Below are positions 8,147-18,387 of a stretch of DNA of 64,000 bases, in pieces. The notes below the pieces were generated by a model. That model searched no databases. It was given only the letters and a program-made list of their open reading frames with translations, and was not told the DNA's origin. The DNA comes from Frateuria terrea (lineage in GTDB: Bacteria > Pseudomonadota > Gammaproteobacteria > Xanthomonadales > Rhodanobacteraceae), in NCBI RefSeq assembly GCF_900115705.1, contig NZ_FOXL01000003.1, forward strand, positions 1-64,000, read 5' to 3'. Made by a program: the position numbers and the translations under genes. Position 1 is the stretch's first letter. Each line of letters opens with the position of its first letter.

Positions 8147-9055
8147 ATGTCCACCATCGACGAATCCGCCACCCTCCCGCGAACGCAGGACAACCCTCGC
8201 CTGCTGATCCCGGTCGCGCTGCTCGCGCTGTACGTGATCTGGGGCTCGACCTACCTGGGCATCCGCTTCGCGCTGGAGAGCTATCCGCCCTTCCTGCTCG
8301 CCGGCGTGCGCTTCCTGGGCGCGGGCCTTGCGATGTACGCGTTCCTGCGCCTGCGCGGCGTCACCCCGCCGACATTGCGGCAGTGGCGCAACGCGGCGAT
8401 TACCGGCGTGCTGTTGCTGCTCGGCGGCAACGGCCTGGTGTGCTACGCGGAGGAAACCGTCAGTTCGGGCATCGCCGCGGTGGCGGTGGCTAGCATGCCG
8501 CTGTTCGCCGCCGTGTTCTCCGGCATGTACGGTCAGTGGCCGAACCGGCGCGAGGCGATCGGGCTGCTGGTCGGCTTCCTCGGCGTGGTCGTGCTCAACC
8601 TTGGCAGCGGCCTGTCCGGCTCGCGGCTCGGCGCGCTCGCGCTGATCACGGCGGCGATGTGCTGGGCTTTCGGCTCAGCCTGGAGCAAGCGCCAGGACAT
8701 GCCCGCCGGCCCGATGAACACCGCCGCGCAGATGCTCTGCGCCAGCGTCGCACTGTTATGGGTCGGCTTCGGCACCGGCGAACACCTGCCGGCGCATCCC
8801 ACCCTGCGCGCCACCGCGGCGGTGGTCTACCTGGCCATCTTCGGATCGATCGTCGCCTTCAGCGCCTACCTTTACGTGCTCAAGCATGCCCGCCCGGCGC
8901 TGGCGACCAGCTACGCCTACGTCAACCCGCCGGTGGCGGTGCTGTTCGGCGTGCTGCTGGCCGGCGAGCACGTGGGCCCGTTCGACCTGGCCGGCATGGC
9001 GATCATCCTGCTCGGCGTGTGCGTGATCACGCTGGCCCGGAAGCCGGCACGCTAG
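8147..9055 (+). CDS. EamA/DMT-family exporter (YedA-like)
   Basis: Inner-membrane drug/metabolite transporter of 302 residues with about ten hydrophobic helices arranged as two EamA repeats. The first repeat starts LYVIWGSTYLGIRFALESYP, a hallmark of the YedA branch; the second starts ALALITAAMCWAFGSAWSK and ends VAVLFGVLLAGEHVGP. Relatives export amino acids or other small metabolites, but the substrate cannot be assigned here. The ATG at 8147 is the first that gives a normal N-terminus. It may be cotranscribed with the VOC gene. Confidence 0.87.
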   Translation: MSTIDESATLPRTQDNPRLLIPVALLALYVIWGSTYLGIRFALESYPPFLLAGVRFLGAGLAMYAFLRLRGVTPPTLRQWRNAAITGVLLLLGGNGLVCYAEETVSSGIAAVAVASMPLFAAVFSGMYGQWPNRREAIGLLVGFLGVVVLNLGSGLSGSRLGALALITAAMCWAFGSAWSKRQDMPAGPMNTAAQMLCASVALLWVGFGTGEHLPAHPTLRATAAVVYLAIFGSIVAFSAYLYVLKHARPALATSYAYVNPPVAVLFGVLLAGEHVGPFDLAGMAIILLGVCVITLARKPAR

Positions 9056-9128
9056 CGGGGGTCTCGCCGGCTTGTCCCGGCGTATGCCGCCCGCCACCAT
9101 GGCCGGAGCCAAGGCACCGGAGAGCGGC

Positions 9129-10547
9129 ATGAACCCCTCGCAGCAAAGCCTGCCTGCGCGCGCGGCATTGCGTTGCGCCGCCTGGTCCGAACGCTGGTTT
9201 CCCGACGCCTGGGTGTTCGCCGCACTGGGCGTGGCGCTGGTGGCGGCCCTCGCGTTGGGATTCGGCGCCACGCCGTCGGCCACCGTGCAGGCCTTCGGCG
9301 ACGGCTTCTGGAGCCTGATCCCGTTCACCATGCAGATGGCGTTCGTGGTCATCGGTGGCTACTTGGTGGCCAGCGCGCCGGCGGTGGCGCGGCTGATCGA
9401 TGCGCTGGCGCGGGTACCGCGCAGCGGACGTGGCGCGGTGTGCTGCGTGGCGCTGGTGAGCATGCTGGCCTCGCTGTTGTCGTGGGGCTTCTCGCTGGTC
9501 TTCGGCGGCCTGCTGGTGCGCGCGCTCGCGCGGCGCGACGACCTGGACATGGACTACCGCGCCGCCGGCGCCGCGGCCTACCTGGGCCTGGGCGCGGTAT
9601 GGGCGATGGGCCTGTCCTCCTCGGCGGCCCAGCTGCAGGCCAACCCGGCAAGCATGCCGCCGGGGCTGTTGGCGATCACCGGCGTGCTGCCGTTTGCCCA
9701 AACCATCTTCCTGTGGCAGTCGCTGTTGCTCACCGCGGCGCTGATCGGCGCCTCGCTGCTGGTGTGCTGGCTCACCACGCCAACCGGCGCAGCCGCACGC
9801 ACCGTGCACGCGTGCGGCGTGGAAGACGCCGCCGCCGTGCCCGCTTTGCCGCCCCGCACGCGTCCGGGGGAGTGGCTCGAATACAGCCCGCTGCTCACGC
9901 TGCTGGTCGGCGCACTGGGGCTGGGCTGGCTGGTCCAGCGCTTCGCCGCGGTGCCGGTGGCGACCGCCATCGCCGACCTCAACACCTACAACCTGCTGTT
10001 CCTCACCGTCGGCCTGCTGCTGCACTGGCGCCCGCGCAGCTTTCTCGACGCGGTGGCGCGAGCCGTGCCGAGTACCGCCGGCGTGCTGATCCAGTTTCCG
10101 CTCTACGGCGGCATCGCCGCCCTGCTCACCCGCGCGCCCAGCGCCGATGGCGTGACGCTGGCGCACCGGCTGGCCGGCGTATTCGTGCACGTGGCGACCA
10201 CCGACAGTTTTCCGCTGGTGATGGGTGGCTACTCGGCGGTACTCGGCTTCTTCGTACCTTCCGGTGGCGGCAAGTGGCTGGTCGAGGCGCCCTACGTGAT
10301 GCAGGCGGCCAACGACCTGCACGTGCACCTGGGTTGGGCAGTGCAGGTCTACAACGCGGCCGAGGCCCTGCCCAACCTCATCAACCCGTTCTGGATGCTG
10401 CCGCTGCTGGGCGTGCTGGGGCTGAAGGCGCGCGACGTGGTCGGCTTCACCTTCATCCAGCTGCTGGTGCACGTGCCGTTGGTACTCGGCCTGCTGTGGG
10501 CGTTGGGACTGACGTTGGAGTACGTACCGCCGCTCATGCCCGGATGA
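9129..10547 (+). CDS. atoE: Short-chain fatty acid transporter, AtoE family
   Basis: Inner-membrane permease of 472 residues with around a dozen hydrophobic helices. The N-terminus (WSERWFPDAWVFAALGVALV) and the conserved stretches TTDSFPLVMGGYSAVLGFFV and PSGGGKWLVEAPYVM match the AtoE family, which takes up short-chain fatty acids such as acetoacetate or butyrate. No atoDAB genes are adjacent, so the physiological substrate is inferred from the family alone. The start at ATG 9129 is chosen because the upstream in-frame ATG adds only non-family residues. It ends at a strong hairpin shared with the convergent ABC operon. Confidence 0.85.
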   Translation: MNPSQQSLPARAALRCAAWSERWFPDAWVFAALGVALVAALALGFGATPSATVQAFGDGFWSLIPFTMQMAFVVIGGYLVASAPAVARLIDALARVPRSGRGAVCCVALVSMLASLLSWGFSLVFGGLLVRALARRDDLDMDYRAAGAAAYLGLGAVWAMGLSSSAAQLQANPASMPPGLLAITGVLPFAQTIFLWQSLLLTAALIGASLLVCWLTTPTGAAARTVHACGVEDAAAVPALPPRTRPGEWLEYSPLLTLLVGALGLGWLVQRFAAVPVATAIADLNTYNLLFLTVGLLLHWRPRSFLDAVARAVPSTAGVLIQFPLYGGIAALLTRAPSADGVTLAHRLAGVFVHVATTDSFPLVMGGYSAVLGFFVPSGGGKWLVEAPYVMQAANDLHVHLGWAVQVYNAAEALPNLINPFWMLPLLGVLGLKARDVVGFTFIQLLVHVPLVLGLLWALGLTLEYVPPLMPG

Positions 10548-10581
10548 AGACGCGGGTGGACTTGCGCCCACCCGCGTCTTC
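10546..10581. terminator. Hairpin between convergent atoE and ABC permease genes
   Basis: GAAGACGCGGGTGG and CCACCCGCGTCTTC form a perfect 14-bp stem around an 8-base loop, beginning on the atoE stop codon and ending 5 bases before the stop of the opposing permease gene. There is no long T tract, but position and stability suit a bidirectional terminator or mRNA 3'-end barrier. Confidence 0.75.
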
Positions 10582-10585
10582 CCGG

Positions 10586-11902
10586 TCAGGACTCGCGCAA
10601 GGCGGTGGTCACCGGCAGGCGGGCGGCGCGCACGGCCGGGAACAGGCCGCCGATGAAGCCGATCGCGAGCGCCCACTTCAGCCCCGTCCACAGCAGCGCC
10701 GGCGTCACGCGCAACTCGAAGTTGAGCGAGCCGACGGTGCCCTGGGCCAGCGTGGAGGCGCTGTAGCCGTTGAACAGCGCCCAGGCGATCAGCCCGCCCA
10801 GCAGACCACCCAGCGCCGCCAGCAACATGGTCTCCAGCATCACCGCCACCACCACCGGGGGCCCACGGAAGCCGATCGCGCGCAGGGTGGCGATCTCGCG
10901 CGCCCGCGCCGCGACCGCGGCGAACATCGTGTTGAGCGCGCCGAAGATCGCGCCGATGCCCATGATCCCGCCGACGATCATGCCGATGATGCTGATCACC
11001 TTGGTGAAGCCTTCGGACTGCTTGCTGAAGTAGTGGAGCGTGGTGTCCACGTCCACCTGCAGGCGCGGGTCGCCGGCCAGCGCAGCCTTGAACGCGTCGA
11101 AGGCCCTGGCGTCGGTCAGTCGCACGAACACCGAGGTACGCGAGCTGCCGCGGCGGTAGGCCGAGGCGATGATGTCCGCATCGCCCCAGAGCTCCGAGCC
11201 GAGCGCGTTGCCCGAGTCGAAGATGCCGACCACGGTCCAGGTCTGGCTGCCCAGCTTGATCTCGTGTCCTGGCTCCAGCCCGGCGAACTGGCGCTGCGCG
11301 CCCTTGCCCGCGACCAGCTCGCGCAAGCCCGGCTTGAACTTGCGGCCGGCGACGATCTTCACGTCCGGGCGCAAAGTCCACGCCTCGTCGCCGACGCCGC
11401 GCACCTGCACGCTGCCGTCGTCGCCGCTGCCGTCCTTGAGCGGCAGGTTGGCCGCCACCACGAGCTCCGGCGAGGCGATCGGCTTGCCGGCCGCGTCGCG
11501 CGCGATGCCCGGGGCCTCGGCGATCGCCGTGACGCTGGCATGGTCGAGCACCGAGGACACCTCGGACGCCGAACCACCGCGCATCACGATCGCCGTGTCC
11601 GCGCTGCCGCTCTTGCTCAACGTTTCGCGGTAGCCCACCCCCATCGCCAGCAGCGACACCAGCACGGCAACCACGCCGGCGATGCCGACCACCACTACCG
11701 ACGAGGAGCCGACGCGCTGGGGCAAGGTACTGATGCCCACGCCGGTGGCCGAGCCGGCCTGGCGGCCAATGCGCGTGAACCGCGTCCACAGGAAGAACAG
11801 CACCGCCATTACCAGCAGCACCGGCCAGGGCAGCACCGTCCAGGCGACGATGCTGAGCAGCACGACGATGGCCAGCGTCAAACCACGCAGGAACGTTTTC
11901 AT
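10586..11902 (-). CDS. ABC transporter permease (MacB/FtsX-like), second permease
   Basis: 438-residue inner-membrane permease. Two N-terminal hydrophobic segments (about 8-45), another near 70-90, a large periplasmic domain, and three C-terminal helices (about 290-430) define the MacB_PCD plus FtsX architecture. The C-terminal region shows the typical REIATLRAIGF motif and ends ARLPVTTALRES. It lies last in a minus-strand operon after the adaptor, ATPase and a first permease. It probably pairs with the permease at 11912-13078 to form a heterodimeric exporter of unknown substrate. Confidence 0.85.
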   Translation of the reverse strand: MKTFLRGLTLAIVVLLSIVAWTVLPWPVLLVMAVLFFLWTRFTRIGRQAGSATGVGISTLPQRVGSSSVVVVGIAGVVAVLVSLLAMGVGYRETLSKSGSADTAIVMRGGSASEVSSVLDHASVTAIAEAPGIARDAAGKPIASPELVVAANLPLKDGSGDDGSVQVRGVGDEAWTLRPDVKIVAGRKFKPGLRELVAGKGAQRQFAGLEPGHEIKLGSQTWTVVGIFDSGNALGSELWGDADIIASAYRRGSSRTSVFVRLTDARAFDAFKAALAGDPRLQVDVDTTLHYFSKQSEGFTKVISIIGMIVGGIMGIGAIFGALNTMFAAVAARAREIATLRAIGFRGPPVVVAVMLETMLLAALGGLLGGLIAWALFNGYSASTLAQGTVGSLNFELRVTPALLWTGLKWALAIGFIGGLFPAVRAARLPVTTALRES

Positions 11903-11911
11903 GGAATCTCC

Positions 11912-13078
11912 TTAGCGCCCGGCCAGCGCATCGACGATGTTCAGGCGCATGGCGCGCAATGCGGGCAGCACGCCGACCAGCAGGCCGATGGCCACCATCA
12001 GGCCGACGCCGATCGCCCAGCTGCCTGCCCCCACCGGCGGCATGTTGAGCATGCCGCCGCTGCCGGCGCTCATGATCGGCCCCAGCATCGCGGCCAGCCC
12101 GAGTCCGATCACGCCACCGAGCAGCACCAGCAGCACCGACTCGGCCAGCACCAGCCCAAGCACGGCCTGGCTGGAGAAGCCGATCGTCTTGAGCACCGCC
12201 AGCTCGGAAGTGCGCTCGCGCACCGCCTGCGCCATGGTGTTGCCGGTCAGCAGCAGCAGGGTGAAGAACACCGCGCCCATGATCGACACCACGATGAAGC
12301 TGATGTTGCCCATCTGCTTCATCCACGAGGCCATCGCGGCCTGTTCGGTCATGGTCTTGGTCTCGTGGTCGGAGTTGGCCGACAACGCATCGATCGCCCT
12401 GGCCACGCGGTCGGACTGGCTGGCGTCGGCCACCGAAGTGACGTACCAGCCGACCTGGCCGCGGTTGTACGGGTTGGATTCGTCGAAGTACTTCCAGTGC
12501 ATCAGCACGACGCCCTGCAGGAACTGCTTGTCGTCCGGCTTGGTCGCGCGGATGATGCCGGCGATGTCGAAGCTCCAGTTCTTGCTGCCGTCCCGGTTCG
12601 GGAAAATGTTCGACTGCAGCGGCAGCTTGTCGCCTACCTTCCAGTGGTACTTCTTGGCCAGCGTATCGCCCACCAGCACGCCGGTACGGGTGGCGTCGAA
12701 TGCCTTGCGCTCGGCGGGCGTGACGCTCACTTCCGGGTACTGGTCGATGTAGTTGGGGCTCACCGCAAAGGAGAACACCTGGTTGTGCGGATCCTGGTAG
12801 GCGCCGCCGAACCAGTTGGCATAGGCCACGTCCTTCACGCCCGGGACCTGCGCGATGCGCGCCTGCAACGACTGCGGCAGGGTCTCGATGAAGGACAGCT
12901 TCGAGCCGGTCTGCAGCCGCTTGGCCCCGGCGGCGCTCTTGCCCACGTTGGCGAAGCTGGTGCGCACGCCATCGAGCATGCCGAACAGCAGGAATGCGGT
13001 GAGGATCGACACCAGCGTGAGGATGGTGCGCGTCTTGCGCCGGAACAGCGCGGCCCAGATCAGGTGCAGGTATTTCAT
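11912..13078 (-). CDS. ABC transporter permease (MacB/FtsX-like), first permease
   Basis: 388 residues. One N-terminal membrane helix (about 18-38, after [15 protein letters not shown]) is followed by a long periplasmic domain and three C-terminal helices beginning near residue 255. The motif [20 protein letters not shown] and the C-terminal [18 protein letters not shown] are typical of FtsX-family permeases. It starts ten bases after the ATPase gene and is followed by the second permease after nine bases. ABC systems of this class move hydrophobic drugs, peptides or lipids from the periplasm outward; the substrate is not evident. Confidence 0.87.
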   Translation of the reverse strand: MKYLHLIWAALFRRKTRTILTLVSILTAFLLFGMLDGVRTSFANVGKSAAGAKRLQTGSKLSFIETLPQSLQARIAQVPGVKDVAYANWFGGAYQDPHNQVFSFAVSPNYIDQYPEVSVTPAERKAFDATRTGVLVGDTLAKKYHWKVGDKLPLQSNIFPNRDGSKNWSFDIAGIIRATKPDDKQFLQGVVLMHWKYFDESNPYNRGQVGWYVTSVADASQSDRVARAIDALSANSDHETKTMTEQAAMASWMKQMGNISFIVVSIMGAVFFTLLLLTGNTMAQAVRERTSELAVLKTIGFSSQAVLGLVLAESVLLVLLGGVIGLGLAAMLGPIMSAGSGGMLNMPPVGAGSWAIGVGLMVAIGLLVGVLPALRAMRLNIVDALAGR

Positions 13079-13088
13079 GCGAGCCTCC

Positions 13089-13775
<687 letters not shown>

Positions 13776-13854
13776 GGGCTTCTCCAGTCAGCCGTAATGG
13801 TTGCTTGTCCTTCGATGGGTGCCGCCTGCGTGGCGCCCACACTGCTAGCGACGT

Positions 13855-15111
13855 TCAGGATCGCTTGTCCTCGACACTTACCTCGGCGCCGTCGCGCAGT
13901 TCGGCCGGTGGCGAAACGACCACCGTCTCGCCCGGCTGCACACCTTCGGGCAGCAGGCGCTGCTCGCCCATCGGCGTGGGCTGGACGCGGCGCTGCTGCG
14001 CACGGTCACCCTGCACCACGAACACCACTTCGCCGCCATCGCGCCGGACGACGGCCGAGGCCGGTACCAGCGCGCCGCGCGGCGCCTGGGCGGTGGCCTG
14101 GGGCTTGGCTTCGAGGAACGACACGCGCACGCCCATGTCCGGCACGATGCGCGCATCCTTTTTCTCCAGCGCTACGCGCACCTTCACGGTGGCCTTGCCG
14201 CGGTCGGCGGCCGGCACGATCGCGATCACGTGCGCCGGAATGGTCCAGTCCGGATAGGCGTCGAGCACCGCCTCGGCCGGCATGTCGGGCTTGACGCGGC
14301 CGATGTAGGCCTCGTTGACGTCGACATCGACTTCGAGCGAGTCCATATCGACGATCGTGCCCACGCCCGTGCGGGTGAAGCCGCCACCGGCCGACAGCGG
14401 CGAGATGATCTCGCCGACCTGCGCGGCCTTGTCGGTGACCACGCCGTCGAACGGCGCGCGCACCACGGTGTAGTCGAAGTTGACCTGGGCGACCTGCGCC
14501 TGCGCCTTGGCGGCCTCGGCCTGCCTGCGCTGGGCGATGAGCTGCGCAGCCAGCGCGTCCACCTGGGTACGCGCCTGCTCGGCAGCCTGTTTGGCGACCA
14601 GTCCGCGGCCGACCAGCGCCTCCTGCCGCGCGGCGTCGTGCCGGGCCTGCGCCAGCTGCGCCTGCAGCTGGCCGATCTGCGCCTGGGCCGCGCGGGCGCT
14701 GGCCTGGGCGGCTTCAAGGTTGGCGCGGTAGGCGCTGTCTTCCAGACGCGCCAGGACCTGGCCCTTCCTGACGTGGTCACCCTCCTCGATCAACACGTCG
14801 GTGAGCGTGCCGGTGATCTGCGCCGACACCGTCGCCTGCCGGCGCGCGGTCACGTAACCGGTGGCCTGCAGCACCGCGCCGGCTCCCTCTGCGCCACCGG
14901 GCGCCGTCGCCGTGGCGGTCTGCACCGCGACCGGGCGATGCGCCAGCACCCACCAGCCGCCGACGCCCAGCGCCAGCAACGCCAGCAGCACGCCGCCGAC
15001 GACCCATGGCCAGCGCGGCGGCGCGGAGTGCACCGTCTCGCGCTGGCTGCGCTCGATCTTCAGCTGCTTGAGCAGTTCCCCGTTATCCACGCCAACCCGG
15101 CCTTCATCCAT
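13855..15111 (-). CDS. Periplasmic adaptor (membrane fusion protein), MacA-like
   Basis: 418 residues. A cytoplasmic N-terminus and one membrane helix (about 36-57, VVGGVLLALLALGVGGWWV) are followed by a biotinyl-lipoyl-like domain (ARRQATVSAQITGTLTDVLI), a long Ala/Gln-rich coiled-coil hairpin and the second half of the lipoyl domain (VRAPFDGVVTDKAAQVGE). This is the HlyD/RND-type adaptor layout linking the inner-membrane ABC pump to an outer-membrane channel. The ATG at 15111 is preferred; the frame is open to 15168, and a longer start there cannot be excluded because ribosome sites are weak at both. It heads the ABC operon. Confidence 0.87.
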   Translation of the reverse strand: MDEGRVGVDNGELLKQLKIERSQRETVHSAPPRWPWVVGGVLLALLALGVGGWWVLAHRPVAVQTATATAPGGAEGAGAVLQATGYVTARRQATVSAQITGTLTDVLIEEGDHVRKGQVLARLEDSAYRANLEAAQASARAAQAQIGQLQAQLAQARHDAARQEALVGRGLVAKQAAEQARTQVDALAAQLIAQRRQAEAAKAQAQVAQVNFDYTVVRAPFDGVVTDKAAQVGEIISPLSAGGGFTRTGVGTIVDMDSLEVDVDVNEAYIGRVKPDMPAEAVLDAYPDWTIPAHVIAIVPAADRGKATVKVRVALEKKDARIVPDMGVRVSFLEAKPQATAQAPRGALVPASAVVRRDGGEVVFVVQGDRAQQRRVQPTPMGEQRLLPEGVQPGETVVVSPPAELRDGAEVSVEDKRS

Positions 15112-15561
15112 TTTTGCAGGCGCCAACGATGCGGCAAGCGGGCGCCGGAGGACAGCGATCGCCATCAACTATCGGCGATGACAGATGTCACTCGCTACCG
15201 CGGGACCGGCCCGGCCAGGCCCGATCTGGCGACCTGCCGGCCAGCCGCAGCGTCCGTGGTCCGGGCAAAGCCGCTGACGGTGCGGGCCAGGCACGCGGCG
15301 GCCCCCTCGATCCTCCCATCCGGAACATCGAGGTAGCGCAGCAGCAAGGTCAGGTGTTCGGGCGGCCGGGCGTAATACACGTGGGCCGCTTGCAGCCGAG
15401 AGCCCTCGGCGAGCGCATGGCCGAGAAACACCGCCGTTGCAGAGGCGGCGACACCCGGCACATCCCAGATCGGGCCCCGCCCCCCCGGCGGCCTTTTTTG
15501 TCCGGCAGCGGCACACGCCGTTGGCGGCGTCACCACGATCCGCTCTGCTACGCTTCCGGCC
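15112..15561. other. 450-base divergent gap with no confident gene
   Basis: The region separates the minus-strand ABC operon from the plus-strand FAH gene and should hold promoters for both. Visible structure: an inverted repeat ATCGCC-N10-GGCGAT at 15158-15179; a short hairpin CCGCC-N5-GGCGG (15477-15491) followed by six T residues at 15494-15499, which could be a weak plus-strand terminator; and a hairpin ACGCCG-TTGG-CGGCGT at 15515-15530. A minus-strand open frame of 122 codons (15195-15563) exists but has no recognisable family and an implausible start. Confidence 0.4.
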
Positions 15562-16248
15562 ATGCGCTACGCGATCCCCCTGCCTGCCGTCCCCAGCCTG
15601 CCGATCCTGGGCAGCGACTCGCGCTTCCCGGTGCGACGGATCTTCTGCATCGGCCGCAACTACGCCGACCACGCGCGCGAGATGGGCGCAACGGTCGACC
15701 GCGAACAGCCGATGTTTTTCTGCAAGCCGGCCGACGCGGTGGTCACCGACGGTGCCGACGTGCCCTACCCCTCGGGCACCACCGAACTTCACCACGAGGT
15801 CGAGATGGTGGTGGCATTGGCCGGCGGCGGACGCGACATCGCGCCCGAGCTGGCAGACACGCTGATCTTCGGCTACGGCGTCGGGCTGGACCTGACCCGC
15901 CGCGACCTGCAGGCACAGGCCAAGGCCAAGGGCCATCCCTGGGACGTGGCCAAGGCCTTCGACCATTCCGCGCCGGTGTCGGCGCTGTGCCCGGTCGAGC
16001 AGGGCCGGCCCGGCCCGCGGACGCAGCTCAGCCTGGAGGTCAACGAGGTGCTGCGCCAGCAGTCCGCGCTCGACGCCATGGTGCATGACGTGCCGTCGAT
16101 CATCGCGGCGCTGTCGAAGCTGTTCGAGCTCAAGCCGGGCGACCTGATCTTCACCGGCACCCCGGCCGGCGTGGCCTCGCTGCAGCGCGGCGATCGGTTC
16201 CGCGCCGAGCTCGAAGGCCTCGCCGTGCTGGAGGGCCGCGTGGCCTGA
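15562..16248 (+). CDS. Fumarylacetoacetate hydrolase family protein (YcgM-like)
   Basis: 228 residues of the FAH-superfamily hydrolase/decarboxylase fold. The region [16 protein letters not shown] begins the catalytic domain. Metal ligands are the two glutamates of ELHHEVEMV and the aspartate of [14 protein letters not shown], and the C-terminal [19 protein letters not shown] is characteristic. Members act on acylpyruvates, oxaloacetate or catechol meta-cleavage products, and the small stand-alone form here resembles fumarylpyruvate/acylpyruvate hydrolases. No degradation genes are adjacent, so the substrate is uncertain. It ends 44 bases before mscL, which follows on the same strand. Confidence 0.87.
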   Translation: MRYAIPLPAVPSLPILGSDSRFPVRRIFCIGRNYADHAREMGATVDREQPMFFCKPADAVVTDGADVPYPSGTTELHHEVEMVVALAGGGRDIAPELADTLIFGYGVGLDLTRRDLQAQAKAKGHPWDVAKAFDHSAPVSALCPVEQGRPGPRTQLSLEVNEVLRQQSALDAMVHDVPSIIAALSKLFELKPGDLIFTGTPAGVASLQRGDRFRAELEGLAVLEGRVA

Positions 16249-16292
16249 GCGCCGCACGAACGTTCGTCTCACCGCAACCGGAGGACCAGGGC

Positions 16293-16694
16293 ATGGGCAT
16301 GTTGCAGGAGTTCAAGAAGTTCGCGATGCGCGGCAACGTGATCGACCTCGCCGTCGGCGTGGTCATCGGTGCCGCGTTCGGCAAGATCGTCAGCTCGCTG
16401 GTCGACCAGGTGATCATGCCGCCGATTGGCCTGATGACCGGCGGCGTGGATTTCTCGCACCTCAAATGGGTGCTCAAGCCGGCCGATCCAGCCACCAGGA
16501 CCGCCGAGGTGGCGATCCAGTACGGCGCCTTCATCAATACGGTGATCACCTTCATGATCATCGCCTTCGTGATTTTCCTGCTGGTCAAGACGATCAACCG
16601 CCTGGCGCCCAGGCCGGAGGACGCGCCGGCCGTGCAGCCGCCAGAGGTGCTGCTGCTGACCGAGATCAGGGACCTGCTGAAGACCAGGCCGTAA
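16293..16694 (+). CDS. mscL: Large-conductance mechanosensitive channel MscL
   Basis: Inner-membrane channel that opens under high tension to release solutes on osmotic downshock. At 133 residues it has normal length. The conserved N-terminus [20 protein letters not shown] leads into pore helix TM1, a periplasmic loop follows, TM2 is [20 protein letters not shown], and the C-terminal cytoplasmic helix is [18 protein letters not shown] lies nine bases before the ATG. The gene sits between unrelated hydrolase genes and probably has its own expression signals or follows the FAH gene. Confidence 0.97.
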   Translation: MGMLQEFKKFAMRGNVIDLAVGVVIGAAFGKIVSSLVDQVIMPPIGLMTGGVDFSHLKWVLKPADPATRTAEVAIQYGAFINTVITFMIIAFVIFLLVKTINRLAPRPEDAPAVQPPEVLLLTEIRDLLKTRP

Positions 16695-16826
16695 GAGAAG
16701 AGGGAACGGGAGGCCTGGCCGCTATCCAGCTTGCAGGCCCCCGCCCCCGCCTTTCGTGACTTCTGGCCTACGCCGCCGTCCGGCGCGACCCCAATAATCG
16801 GGCGTTCATCCCAAGCGGAGTCCCCG

Positions 16827-18260
16827 ATGCGCCATCCCTCCCTCACCCTGCTCGCCGCCAGCCTGCTGCTGGCCAGCGGCGTCGCCTGCGCCGCCGATAC
16901 CACCATTCCATCTGCAGCCGTAAAGACAGCCGAACAGCTGCGCGACAAGGCGATGCACGACGACACCGGCTACCGCATCGTCACCTCGCTCACCGAGATC
17001 GGTCCGCGCCTGGCCGGCAGCCCGGCCGACCAGCGCGGCGTGGACTGGGCCGTGGCCGAGTTCAAGGCACTGGGCTTCGACAAGGTCTATACCGAGCCGG
17101 TCACCTATCCGAAGTGGGTGCGCCGCAGCGAGCACGGCGCGATCGTCTCGCCCTTCCCGCAACGGCTGGTGCTGACCGCGCTCGGTTACTCGCCGGGCAC
17201 GCCCAAGGGCGGGCTCACCGCGCAGATCGTCAGGTTCGAAGGCCTGGATGCGCTCAAGGCAGCCAATCCGGCGGCGATCAAGGGCAAGATCGTGTTCGTC
17301 GACTACCGCATGCACCGCTACAAGGACGGCCACGACTATGGCGTCGGGTCGCCGATCCGCGTGGAAGGTCCGGTGATCGCGCAGGCCAAGGGCGCCGCCG
17401 GCTACCTGCTGCGCACCGTCGGCACCGATCCGCACAGCCGCACGCCCAATACCGGCGTGACCGGCTTCCGCGATCAGACCAAGACCATTCCTGCCGCCGC
17501 GGTGTCCAACCCCGACGCCGACCAGCTCGAGCGGGCTCTGGCCACCGGCAAGCCGGTGACGGTCAGGCTCGACCTCGATTGCGGTATCGAGGGCCAGTAC
17601 ACGGGCGCCAACGTGATCGGCGAGATCACCGGCGCGAAGCATCCCGACCAGGTGGTGGCGATCGGCGGCCACCTGGATTCGTGGGACCCGGGCACCGGCG
17701 CGATCGACGACGGCGCGGGCGTGGCAATCGCCATGGCCGCGGGCAAGCTGATCCACGACCTGCCGCAGCGCCCGGACCGCACCATCCGCGTGATTGCCTT
17801 CGCCAATGAGGAAATGGGTCTGTGGGGCGGCCGTGCCTATGCCGAGAAACACGCCGGCGATGTGCGCAAGTTTCAGCTCGGCACCGAATCGGACTTCGGT
17901 GCCGGTCAGGTCTGGCGCATGAGCGCAAGCGTCAAGCCCGAGGCTCGCGGCGCCATCGAACAGATCGCCAAGGTGCTCTCGCCCATCGGCGTGGCCTACG
18001 ACGCCAAGCGCCCTGGCGGCGGCGGCTCGGACCTCTCGCAGATGCACGGCAAGGGCATGGCCGCGCTATCGCTGACCCAGGACGGTACGAACTACTTCGA
18101 CTGGCACCACACTGCGGCCGACACGCTGGACAAGATCGATCCGAAGGACATGGCGCAAAACGTGGCCGTGTACGCGGCGTTCTCGTACATGGCCGCGCAG
18201 GCCGATGGCGATTTCGGCTCCGCGCCCGGCGCCTTCGCCAACGACGGCGCGGGCGACTGA
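16827..18260 (+). CDS. Secreted M28-family zinc metallopeptidase
   Basis: 477 residues. A clear Sec signal peptide (MRHPSLTLLAASLLLASGVACA, cleavage near 22-23) sends it to the periplasm or outside. A protease-associated (PA) domain lies about 130-250, inserted before the M28 catalytic domain. Zinc ligands fit H282 and D284 region in GGHLDSWDPGTG, the aspartate in AIDDGAG, the EE pair of FANEEMGLWG and the histidine of WHHTAADTLDKID. Relatives are aminopeptidases or carboxypeptidase Q-like enzymes; the exact specificity is unknown. The start ATG follows CGGAG. Confidence 0.9.
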   Translation: MRHPSLTLLAASLLLASGVACAADTTIPSAAVKTAEQLRDKAMHDDTGYRIVTSLTEIGPRLAGSPADQRGVDWAVAEFKALGFDKVYTEPVTYPKWVRRSEHGAIVSPFPQRLVLTALGYSPGTPKGGLTAQIVRFEGLDALKAANPAAIKGKIVFVDYRMHRYKDGHDYGVGSPIRVEGPVIAQAKGAAGYLLRTVGTDPHSRTPNTGVTGFRDQTKTIPAAAVSNPDADQLERALATGKPVTVRLDLDCGIEGQYTGANVIGEITGAKHPDQVVAIGGHLDSWDPGTGAIDDGAGVAIAMAAGKLIHDLPQRPDRTIRVIAFANEEMGLWGGRAYAEKHAGDVRKFQLGTESDFGAGQVWRMSASVKPEARGAIEQIAKVLSPIGVAYDAKRPGGGGSDLSQMHGKGMAALSLTQDGTNYFDWHHTAADTLDKIDPKDMAQNVAVYAAFSYMAAQADGDFGSAPGAFANDGAGD

Positions 18261-18294
18261 GGTACCTCGCACAGGCGCGCAGGATGCGGGTGCA

Positions 18295-18355
18295 GGGCGG
18301 GCTCCAGCCCATCGTCTCTGATGCGGAAGAAGAGCCGTGGGCTGATGCCCGCCCC
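18295..18355. repeat. Long imperfect inverted repeat between convergent genes
   Basis: GGGCGGGCTCCAGCCCA (18295-18311) and TGGGCTGATGCCCGCCC (18339-18355) pair at 15 of 17 positions around a 27-base loop. It lies between the ends of the M28 peptidase gene and the opposing lipoprotein gene, and could be a bidirectional terminator or a REP-like repeat. Confidence 0.6.
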
Positions 18356-18387
18356 GTGTCCGCCCTGCGCCCGCCCCTCGGCTGGGG

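Noticed and set aside
15195-15563. Minus-strand frame of 122 codons in the gap upstream of the FAH gene
   Set aside because: No recognisable family, start codon sits on the start codon of the divergent FAH gene, no ribosome site, and Gly/Pro-rich stretch over a homopolymer; insufficient support.
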